Positions 45,070 to 51,218 of a stretch of 51,218 nucleotides of DNA are shown here, piece after piece; the stretch's first letter is position 1; each line of letters starts with the position of its first letter. Made by a program: the position numbers and the translations under genes. Under the pieces are notes generated by a model, which saw only the letters and a program-made list of their open reading frames with translations, was not told where the DNA came from and ran no database searches. Source of the DNA: an uncultured Bacteroidales bacterium (GTDB lineage Bacteria > Bacteroidota > Bacteroidia > Bacteroidales > Bacteroidaceae); NCBI GenBank assembly GCA_902760965.1, contig CACWIN010000016.1, positions 1 to 51,218 of the forward strand, in the 5' to 3' direction.

Positions 45070-46668
45070 TTATTCCCAAGGCAGCTTGGTAATTGACTCG
45101 CCGAACTCTGAATTCTCAGCGTCGTTCTCATCAAGTTTGAATACCATAAAGCCGGGGTTCTCCTTTGTGCAGGGAGCCCACTCGCCACCCTGAGGACCGT
45201 TAGGATCGCTGTACTTGGCAAAGTTGGTCCAAGCGGTAAGCATCTTTTCGGACAGATCCCAGTCACCCTGTGTCCAAGGTCTCCAGCAGTGCTGCAGTGA
45301 CTTGAATACGAACCAGAGGTCTGATGAGTGGAAAGCACCACGCAGACGCTGTGTTACTTCAGGATGTGAACCGTCATCGGGCAGAGGACGTGCAAACTCG
45401 TAAGCGTATGCCTTACTGCCGTTCTTGGTCATCTCCTGACGGTTCTGGCAGAATGCTGCAACACCTGCAGACATGTTGCCCATATCGTTCAGAGTGTAAC
45501 CGCACATGTAAGGAACATCGGCCAGAGTACCGTCCAGAGCAGCCTCGTCAAAGCTCTCCTTTGATACGTAACCGTCAACTATAGGCATACCGGTTATGCT
45601 GCCCTGGTTACCTGTAGCGTTGCTGTAGATGGTAGCCAATGAGTAGATAACCTCAGTATCGGCATTACGCATCTTCTGGAGGGTATTGTAACCTGCCCAG
45701 TCCATGATAACCTTGGTGTTGAACTCGGCGCGCTGCAGAGCGTTCAGACCTTCGGGAGCCTGAGGAGCCTTGTAAGCAGCAGGACGCGGGGTGTTGTTAT
45801 TGTTGCCACCGCCAAAGCCGCCAAAGCCGCCCATCATGCCCATACCCATGCCCATGCCGCCGCGCATACCGCCACGACCGCCTGCTGCATTTGCGTTAGG
45901 AACAGTCAGACCACCGGCACTCATAATGATTGCCTTGTGGAACAGACCGCGTGCCAGAGGAGACTCGCAAAGTGTACGTACGCTGCCGCCACCTGCTGAC
46001 TGACCGAAAATCATTACGTTGTCGGGGTCGCCACCAAACTGGGCAATGTTCTTCTTGATCCATTTAAGTGACTCTATCTGATCCAGGATACCATAGTTAC
46101 CTGATACACCGTTGGGGCTCTCAGCTGAGAGGTCGGGGTGTGTCATGAAACCGTAAATACCAAGACGATAGTTGATTGAAACCAGGATTACATCCTTACC
46201 GGCCCACTCCTGTGCATCAAACTCAGGCTCTGAGCCCCAGCCCTCGCGGTAACCGCCACCGTGAATCCACAGGGCAACCGGAAGCTTGGCATTTACATCA
46301 CCCGGCTTCTTGGTCCAGATGTTCAGATAAAGGCAATCCTCACTGAAGGGAGCCTCATCACCGTAACCCCACTCTGTGTAGTAGCCACCCTTGTACTGGA
46401 TGTGCTGATAGCTGGGATGATCAAAGCGGTTGCAAAGCTTTACACCCTCCCAAGGAGTAACAGGCTGCGGAGCCTTCCAACGGTTCTCACGGATAGGAGC
46501 TGCTGCATAAGGAATGCCGCGGAATACATAAACACCCTTTACACGGTCAGCGCTAACGCCCTGAACCTGACCGCCTTCGATACTCAGTACCGGACTGAGC
46601 TTCTCGGTGTTGCACTGGCAACTGGCCATCAAGGTCAGAATACCGGCAATAAACAAAAGTTTCTTCAT
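45070..46668 (-). CDS. Carboxylesterase-family lipoprotein (type B)
   Basis: Alpha/beta hydrolase of the para-nitrobenzyl-esterase type. About 532 residues from MKKLLFIAGILTLMASC (lipid Cys17). It shows VYVFRGIPYAAAPI, DCLYLNIWT, oxyanion WIHGGGYREGWG, nucleophile Ser in MIFGQSAGGGSV, and a His in GAFHSSDLWFVF. Odd point: an insertion at about 255-295 with many Gly and Met then Asn, Pro and Ala, between the Ser and the acid region. An upstream frame start at 46773 is rejected because it precedes the lipoprotein signal. The substrate is unknown. Confidence 0.88.
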   Translation of the reverse strand: MKKLLFIAGILTLMASCQCNTEKLSPVLSIEGGQVQGVSADRVKGVYVFRGIPYAAAPIRENRWKAPQPVTPWEGVKLCNRFDHPSYQHIQYKGGYYTEWGYGDEAPFSEDCLYLNIWTKKPGDVNAKLPVALWIHGGGYREGWGSEPEFDAQEWAGKDVILVSINYRLGIYGFMTHPDLSAESPNGVSGNYGILDQIESLKWIKKNIAQFGGDPDNVMIFGQSAGGGSVRTLCESPLARGLFHKAIIMSAGGLTVPNANAAGGRGGMRGGMGMGMGMMGGFGGFGGGNNNNTPRPAAYKAPQAPEGLNALQRAEFNTKVIMDWAGYNTLQKMRNADTEVIYSLATIYSNATGNQGSITGMPIVDGYVSKESFDEAALDGTLADVPYMCGYTLNDMGNMSAGVAAFCQNRQEMTKNGSKAYAYEFARPLPDDGSHPEVTQRLRGAFHSSDLWFVFKSLQHCWRPWTQGDWDLSEKMLTAWTNFAKYSDPNGPQGGEWAPCTKENPGFMVFKLDENDAENSEFGESITKLPWE

Positions 46669-46735
46669 AATGTTTGTATTGGTTTTTAAGTTAATGAAGT
46701 TTCCTGATTGATTGCTTTTTTGTATTAACGACCCA

Positions 46736-46743
46736 CAAATGTA
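46736..46743 (-). promoter_or_regulatory. -7 box upstream of the esterase gene
   Basis: Minus-strand TACATTTG matches TAnnTTTG, about 68 bases before the start. The -33 position has TTTT, one base off TTTG, at a 19-base spacing. Confidence 0.55.
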
Positions 46744-46792
46744 ATGTATTTTACTACTTGTTAAAATTAACACACCTATTTTTTCCCTAATT

Positions 46793-46825
46793 TTTGGCTA
46801 ATCCCCCAAAACCAACTACTTTTGC
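46793..46825 (+). promoter_or_regulatory. Promoter of tRNA-Leu
   Basis: -33 box TTTG (46793-46796), 20-base spacer, -7 box TACTTTTGC (46817-46825), 21 bases before the tRNA. Confidence 0.75.
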
Positions 46826-46846
46826 ACCATCCAAATACCAACATTC

Positions 46847-46931
46847 GCTCGAATGGTGGAATGGTAGACACGAGGGACTTAAAATCCCTTGGCCTTTATC
46901 GGCTGTGCGGGTTCGAGTCCCGCTTCGAGCA
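46847..46931 (+). tRNA. tRNA-Leu (TAA anticodon)
   Basis: Class II tRNA of 85 bases. Acceptor GCTCGAA pairs with TTCGAGC, discriminator A. The anticodon stem GGGA/TCCC presents TTAAAA (anticodon TAA), with a long variable arm and T-loop GTTCGAGTC. CCA is not encoded. The frame open across it is chance. Confidence 0.95.
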
Positions 46932-46967
46932 CTAACCTGCAGCACTCTGCAATATTCCATATTATCT

Positions 46968-47717
46968 ATGGCTGGCGTTAGACTATTCAGGTTTTCACTC
47001 TGCGCTCTCCTTATGCTGGGAGCCGCCAGCGTCAGTGCATCGGATTACAGATTCAACATCTATTTAGGTTTAGGGCCCATAAAGATTCCTGCCGGAACCG
47101 CCCGTATTTACGACACTCCTGTTATATACAATGGACGTGACGCCATACGGACAGCAATGGAATTGAGCACTAACACGACCACCGACAAGGTATTTACATT
47201 AAGAGATACTGTTGAGTCATACAATACCCCCCAGGGCGAAAGCCTTTACTTTAAAAAGACCATCAACGAAGGCAGCCGACATGCTCTCGAAACTGCTTCT
47301 TTCTCAAAAGACCGGGACAGGTTTGTTGTCAATCTGGACACTTGGGACATGACAACAGGCCGTCAGACCAGCCATTCCACCGAATGGAGACAGACGCGCA
47401 TTTTTGACCTTATGAGTATGATAGCGTTTGCCCAGAAGATAGACACCAAAGGTCTTAAACCGGGCAGTACCGAAACAATCCCCATGGTTAACGGCAATCT
47501 GGTGGTGCAACAGTATCTGGTCTATACAGGCAATAAAAAAGTAAAAGCCGACAATGGCCGCACATACAACTGCATAGTAGTATCCATAAAGGATTATAAG
47601 GAAGGAAAGGAACGTGAAACAGTAAAGGCATACGTTACAAACGATTCACAGCATACTCCCGTTCAGTTGGATATTAAACTTGGAGTTGGAACGTCCATCA
47701 AGGCTCTGCTAAAATAA
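46968..47717 (+). CDS. DUF3108 domain protein
   Basis: Exported protein of 249 aa from ATG 46968. Signal peptide FSLCALLMLGAASVSA, then SDYRFNIYLGLGPIKIPAGTA, the typical DUF3108 start, followed by beta strands (TAMELSTNTTTDKVF, FVVNLDTWDMTTGRQTSH) and FDLMSMIAFAQKIDTKGLKP. Ends with PVQLDIKLGVGTSIKALLK. The family is periplasmic in Bacteroidetes with no fixed role. An earlier in-frame start lies inside the tRNA-Leu region and is rejected. It is 6 bases from the next gene. Confidence 0.85.
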   Translation: MAGVRLFRFSLCALLMLGAASVSASDYRFNIYLGLGPIKIPAGTARIYDTPVIYNGRDAIRTAMELSTNTTTDKVFTLRDTVESYNTPQGESLYFKKTINEGSRHALETASFSKDRDRFVVNLDTWDMTTGRQTSHSTEWRQTRIFDLMSMIAFAQKIDTKGLKPGSTETIPMVNGNLVVQQYLVYTGNKKVKADNGRTYNCIVVSIKDYKEGKERETVKAYVTNDSQHTPVQLDIKLGVGTSIKALLK

Positions 47718-47723
47718 CTATTT

Positions 47724-48380
47724 ATGAAACTTACCGACAACCGTTGGCTTACCAGACAGGGATTCGGAGTTCACTCCCCCTGGGCTTACGACCTTATTGA
47801 CAACGTTATCAATGAGCGCCACCCATACTATGCATACGAAGACCTCTACCCTTTTTGGGAAAAGGCCCCTCAATATATGCCACAGTATCCCCAAAGCCGG
47901 GACGAACTGCTGTTCCGTCTGGTCAACCGCTTTAATCCCGGATTCATTCTGGAAGTTGGCACAGGTGCCGGCGTAAGTACAGGTTATCTTGCATCGGTAT
48001 CAAAAAAATCAAAGGTAATTACCGTTGATTTTCCAAACCCCGGCCAAAAAGATGTACGCCGCAACCTTAAGAAAATCCCCAATATTGAGTATATTGCAGC
48101 CGATGTAATCAAAACCGTCCGGGATATTCTGGACAGTGGCACCATTCCGCAATTCATACACATAGCACACACGGCTCTTTGGCGTGAGATTGTGGACATA
48201 ATCCTCCCCTACGCCAAACCCGATACCGTAATAGTAATTGAGGACATGGGCAAGAAAATAAAAAAAGAATGGTGGAAGGATGTCATTCAGGATGACAGAG
48301 TCGGAGTGACATTCCAGATGAAAAAGGTCGGGCTGCTGTTCTTTGACAAAAAGATGACCAAACAACACTACGTGTTATGA
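47724..48380 (+). CDS. SAM-dependent methyltransferase-like protein
   Basis: Protein of 218 aa with a Rossmann-type motif I FILEVGTGAGVSTGYLASV near 74 and KVITVDFPNPG. The N-terminal GFGVHSPWAYDLIDNVINE motif is shared by a Bacteroidales family found beside cobalamin adenosyltransferase genes. The segment QFIHIAHTALWREIVDIILP replaces the usual acidic motif, so the substrate and even the activity are uncertain. Its stop overlaps the next start (ATGA). Confidence 0.8.
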   Translation: MKLTDNRWLTRQGFGVHSPWAYDLIDNVINERHPYYAYEDLYPFWEKAPQYMPQYPQSRDELLFRLVNRFNPGFILEVGTGAGVSTGYLASVSKKSKVITVDFPNPGQKDVRRNLKKIPNIEYIAADVIKTVRDILDSGTIPQFIHIAHTALWREIVDIILPYAKPDTVIVIEDMGKKIKKEWWKDVIQDDRVGVTFQMKKVGLLFFDKKMTKQHYVL

Positions 48381-48922
48381 GCAAGATATATACCCGTACA
48401 GGCGATGACGGAACCACCAGTCTGGTGGGAGGCAAACGCGTAAGCAAGACTGATCCCCGTCTTGATACATACGGTACTATTGACGAACTGAATTCATTCA
48501 TAGGGCTTATGCTCTCTGTTATGGATGACAAGGCCGAAAACCCGCAAAACATACGGTGGATTCAGCAAAAACTGTTTAACATTGGCGGTTGTCTGGCAAC
48601 CGACACCTCTTGTTTTGAACTCCCGGACAGCTGCCGAATTAAAGCCGACGATGTTGAGCGCATTGAACAAATGATTGACTCTATCCAGGAGGGCCTGCCA
48701 CAGCAGCGTTCGTTTATCCTTCCGGGCGGAACCCAGGCCGCATCGTACGCCCATGTGGCACGCACGGTATGCCGCCGTGCAGAGCGTCTTATCCTGGCTC
48801 TTCCGGAGTGTGCAAAAGCGCCTAAGGAACTGCTCCAATACATAAACCGTCTGTCCGATTATCTCTTTGTCCTGGCACGCAGGATAAACTATTTTGCAGG
48901 AGTGGATGAAAAAATATGGTAG
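48377..48922 (+). CDS. Cob(I)alamin adenosyltransferase, PduO type
   Basis: Makes adenosylcobalamin from cob(I)alamin and ATP, using a helical trimer fold. The 181 residues have the N-terminal ATP motif YTRTGDDGTTSLVGGKRVSK, DTYGTIDELNSFIGL, and the conserved VCRRAERLILAL region. Length is normal. It overlaps the methyltransferase-like gene by 4 bases, so translation is probably coupled. Confidence 0.93.
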   Translation: MSKIYTRTGDDGTTSLVGGKRVSKTDPRLDTYGTIDELNSFIGLMLSVMDDKAENPQNIRWIQQKLFNIGGCLATDTSCFELPDSCRIKADDVERIEQMIDSIQEGLPQQRSFILPGGTQAASYAHVARTVCRRAERLILALPECAKAPKELLQYINRLSDYLFVLARRINYFAGVDEKIW

Positions 48923-48947
48923 AACTTTTGTATAACATATTTTTTTA

Positions 48948-48956
48948 TACTTTTGC
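48948..48956 (+). promoter_or_regulatory. -7 box of the DUF2795 gene
   Basis: TACTTTTGC matches TAnnTTTGC; a TTTG sits 17 bases upstream (48927-48930). It is about 37 bases before the start codon. Confidence 0.6.
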
Positions 48957-48992
48957 ACCCCTATAGAAGTAAACCTTAAAACACCATATTAT

Positions 48993-49214
48993 ATGTATTG
49001 GACATTGGAACTGGCATCAAAACTTGAGGATGCACCCTGGCCCGCAACCAAGGATGAGTTGATTGATTACGCTGTCCGTTCAGGAGCTCCCCTTGAGGTT
49101 ATTGAGAACCTTCAGGAGATAGAAGACGAGGGCGATATATATGAAAGCATAGAGGATATATGGCCCGATTATCCCAGCAAGGAAGACTTTTTCTTCAACG
49201 AGGATGAATACTAA
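48993..49214 (+). CDS. DUF2795 domain protein, small and acidic
   Basis: Protein of 73 aa, with no signal peptide, rich in Asp and Glu. It matches the DUF2795 family: MYWTLELASKLEDAPWPATKDELIDYAVRSG-type start with WPATKDELIDYA and PLEVIENLQEIED. The acidic C-terminus ends FFFNEDEY. Own promoter and terminator. Function unknown; a small abundant regulator or chaperone-like role cannot be tested from sequence. Confidence 0.88.
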   Translation: MYWTLELASKLEDAPWPATKDELIDYAVRSGAPLEVIENLQEIEDEGDIYESIEDIWPDYPSKEDFFFNEDEY

Positions 49215-49245
49215 ATAATGATTACAGACAACTAACCGATATAGA

Positions 49246-49287
49246 AGAGGTGCGCAAACTATGAGAGTTTGCACACCTCTTTTTTTC
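49246..49287 (+). terminator. Terminator after DUF2795 gene
   Basis: A 15-base stem (AGAGGTG and GCAAACT arms with AGTTTGC and CACCTCT, one C-A mismatch), 5-base loop, then seven T. Confidence 0.88.
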
Positions 49288-49306
49288 GCATTTCCAATTT
49301 GGCCGT

Positions 49307-50455
49307 ATGAAAGAGAAACTGAAACGCATCCTTACAGATCCCCGCACATTGTTCTGGGTATGGATGATTATCGCTGTGACGGGTATGACCCGATATGGTC
49401 ATGGACGTGAGAACAACTATCTCATCTTTAAACAGGTGTTCTGGCACGTAATCCACCAGTTGCCGCTTTTTGTCCATTATCCTGCCGAATATTTTGACCT
49501 GAACCACTATGGTCCGGTTTTCTCGCTGGTAATTGCACCGTTTGCAGTGCTTCCTACCTGGACAGGCATGCTACTGTGGCTTGTTGCCCTGACATTGCTG
49601 CTTTTCTTTGCTGTCCGGCGGAATGTGTTCACAGAGTATCAGCAGATTTTCATTTACTGGTTCTGTGCCCATGAACTGCTTAACGGAGTACAGATGCAGC
49701 AATTCAACATAGCTATAGCGGCCATAATCCTGATAAGCTACTGTTGTATAGAAAAGGAAAAGGATTTCTGGGCGGCGTTTGCCATTATGCTGGGAACGTT
49801 CGTCAAGCTTTACGGTATTGTAGGACTGGCTTTCTTCTTTTTCTCCCGACATAAAGGAAAGTTTGTATTGAGTCTGTTGTTCTGGGCCATAATAATGTTT
49901 GTGGCACCCATGATCATATCCAGTCCGGAATATATAATAGGACAATATCACGACTGGTATGTTGAACTTGTGCAGAAGAATTCGGACAACATGTTCAGCC
50001 AAGGCACAAACATATCCCTGTTAGGCCTTGTGCGCAAGATATCCGGCTGTGCCACATATTCGGACCTGTGGCTCATCATTCCGGGTATGATTGCATTCGC
50101 ATTGCCTTATCTCAGGATCGGACAGTATCCCAACCAGGCTTTCCGTCAGACCATACTGGCATCGACCCTGATGTTTGTGGTACTCTTTTCGACCGGTTCC
50201 GAGAACAGCGGTTATATAACACCCGTAATAGGCGTTGTAATCTGGTACACAGCCGCTCCATGGGAGCGTTCCAAGTGGGATATAGCACTCATGGTATATG
50301 TATTCATATTCTGTACCATGGCACATTCGGATTTTATGCCCCGATATATCAGGGATGAGTGGATGAGGCCATACGGACTCAAGGCCCTACCCGTTGTGAT
50401 AGTGTGGCTTAAACTCTGTTATGAGATGTACACCAAGGATTACCGCAAACAGTAA
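49307..50455 (+). CDS. GT87/DUF2029-type membrane glycosyltransferase
   Basis: Polytopic membrane protein of 382 aa with about ten hydrophobic helices (for example LFWVWMIIAVTGM, VFSLVIAPFAVLP, MLLWLVALTLLLFF, IAIAAIILISYC). Motifs of the family are HYPAEYFDLNHYGPVFSL near 58, NGVQMQQFNIAIAAII near 119, and FVKLYGIVGLAFFFF near 158. GT87 proteins use polyprenyl-linked sugars at the outer face of the inner membrane. The donor and acceptor are unknown. It stands alone, followed by a strong terminator. Confidence 0.85.
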   Translation: MKEKLKRILTDPRTLFWVWMIIAVTGMTRYGHGRENNYLIFKQVFWHVIHQLPLFVHYPAEYFDLNHYGPVFSLVIAPFAVLPTWTGMLLWLVALTLLLFFAVRRNVFTEYQQIFIYWFCAHELLNGVQMQQFNIAIAAIILISYCCIEKEKDFWAAFAIMLGTFVKLYGIVGLAFFFFSRHKGKFVLSLLFWAIIMFVAPMIISSPEYIIGQYHDWYVELVQKNSDNMFSQGTNISLLGLVRKISGCATYSDLWLIIPGMIAFALPYLRIGQYPNQAFRQTILASTLMFVVLFSTGSENSGYITPVIGVVIWYTAAPWERSKWDIALMVYVFIFCTMAHSDFMPRYIRDEWMRPYGLKALPVVIVWLKLCYEMYTKDYRKQ

Positions 50456-50460
50456 TACAA

Positions 50461-50500
50461 AAGAGACGGTTCTGCCAAACAGACAGAACCGTCTCTTTTT
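50461..50500. terminator. Bidirectional terminator
   Basis: Perfect stem (AAGAGACGGTTCTG with CAGAACCGTCTCTT), 9-base loop, A-run before and T-run after. It lies between the convergent GT87 and sdhB genes. Confidence 0.9.
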
Positions 50501-50515
50501 ACAGAATCCCTACTC

Positions 50516-51218
50516 TTAGTCGTTCAGCTTGGCAGCGATGAACTCGCGGTTCAGGCGGGCAATGTTGCTGATGCTGATGCACTTGGGGCACTCGGCCTCA
50601 CAGGCGCGTGTATTGGTGCAGTTACCAAAACCAAGCTCATCCATCTTGGAGAGCATTGCTTTGGCACGGCGGGCAGCCTCTACCTGACCCTGCGGGAGCA
50701 GAGCAAGCTGGCTTACCTTGGCACTTACAAACAGCATTGCTGAACCGTTCTTGCAGGCTGCTACGCAGGCACCGCAACCAATGCACGATGCTGCATCCAT
50801 AGCCAGATCGGCCTTCTCCTTTGAGATAGGAATTGCGTTGGCATCGGGCACACCACCGGTGTTGATTGATACGTAACCGCCGGCCTGCATGATCTTGTCG
50901 TATGCACGACGGTCAACCATAAGGTCACGGATTACAGGGAAACCAGCTGAACGCCAAGGCTCAACGGTGATGGTCTCACCATCCTTGAAACGGCGCATGT
51001 AGAGCTGGCAGGTGGTAGCACCTGTGGCAGGTCCGTGCGGATGTCCGTTTATGTAGAGTGAGCACATACCGCAGATACCCTCGCGGCAGTCATGGTCAAA
51101 TACCACAGGCTCCTCACCGGCATTGATGAGCTGCTCGTTCAGAATGTCAAGCATCTCAAGGAATGAGGTATCGGTGGGGATATCCTTCATTTCATACACC
51201 TTGAACTGGCCCTTCTCC
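50516..51218 (-). CDS. sdhB: Succinate dehydrogenase/fumarate reductase iron-sulfur subunit (5' end beyond window)
   Basis: Electron-transfer subunit between the flavoprotein and membrane subunit. At least 233 residues are visible. [2Fe-2S] ligands are in [17 protein letters not shown] and GATTCQLY, and the [4Fe-4S]/[3Fe-4S] ligands in [18 protein letters not shown] and [18 protein letters not shown]. The reading frame stays open to the last base, so the first residues (normally about 15-20) lie beyond 51218. In anaerobic Bacteroidales it works mainly as fumarate reductase (frdB). Confidence 0.95.
   Translation of the reverse strand, partial: EKGQFKVYEMKDIPTDTSFLEMLDILNEQLINAGEEPVVFDHDCREGICGMCSLYINGHPHGPATGATTCQLYMRRFKDGETITVEPWRSAGFPVIRDLMVDRRAYDKIMQAGGYVSINTGGVPDANAIPISKEKADLAMDAASCIGCGACVAACKNGSAMLFVSAKVSQLALLPQGQVEAARRAKAMLSKMDELGFGNCTNTRACEAECPKCISISNIARLNREFIAAKLND

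Noticed and set aside
46794-46967. N-terminal extension of the DUF3108 reading frame
   Set aside because: It runs through the tRNA-Leu gene and its promoter; the signal peptide starts at the ATG at 46968.

Overview
The window is chromosomal DNA from a member of the Bacteroidales, most likely a Prevotellaceae-type species. The evidence is a complete type IX secretion core operon (PorP-K-L-M-N), three hybrid two-component regulators of the Bacteroidetes HTCS type, OmpH/Skp next to BamA and UppS, DUF6242 and DUF6089 families, and promoters of the Bacteroidetes form (TTTG, 19-20 bases, TAnnTTTGC), with few Shine-Dalgarno sequences. It is gene-dense core chromosome. I see no phage, insertion sequence, plasmid or CRISPR element, and no gene-free stretch above 300 bases except 387-968, which holds a tRNA cluster.

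Layout. 1-2525 (minus): rpsU, xerC and hpf, then tRNA-Thr, tRNA-Tyr, a 3'-truncated tRNA-Gly, tRNA-Thr and the start of tuf; this is the same tRNA order as the E. coli tufB operon. 2558-8340 (plus): T9SS operon. 8354-17958: a small beta-barrel protein, priA, a 7TM-HD c-di-AMP-type phosphodiesterase, gltX-waaA, a gamma-carbonic-anhydrase-like protein and an mdh that seems to lack its nucleotide-binding loop. 18038-27593 (plus): three tandem HTCS-family genes. 27602-31507 (minus): dprA, a TPR/OmpA-like lipoprotein, xerD. 31526-33857 (plus): O-methyltransferase, rbfA, LolC/E-type permease. 33849-41924 (minus): an envelope-biogenesis operon (DUF6242, DUF6089, uppS, bamA, three ompH, murI). 41999-44997 (plus): pyrE, SRPBCC protein, argH, Rieske-like lipoprotein. 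45016-51218: carboxylesterase, tRNA-Leu, DUF3108, methyltransferase, cobalamin adenosyltransferase, DUF2795, GT87-type membrane protein and the start of sdhB/frdB.

The most interesting part is the HTCS cluster. The first gene (494 aa) has lost the periplasmic propeller and the whole ATPase domain but keeps the dimerisation/His helix pair, an intact receiver and an intact AraC domain. The second (1327 aa), 15 bases downstream, keeps sensor and kinase motifs but has Cys-Ala in place of the two acidic receiver residues and a degraded AraC C-terminus. The two look complementary: a sensor/kinase with weakened output beside an output protein with no kinase. A split HTCS working through heterodimers or trans-phosphorylation is an inference, but it rests on visible domain losses. 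The third paralogue (1326 aa) looks complete. No susC/susD or glycan-degradation genes lie nearby, so the regulon is unknown.

Other oddities are the truncated tRNA-Gly, the shortened mdh, a Tyr/Gly/Asn-rich loop in BamA, a Gly/Met-rich insertion in the esterase, a seven-unit heptanucleotide repeat across a stop codon, and a Rieske-spaced C4 lipoprotein. The gene calls are from motif reading and memory of families; no database search was possible.
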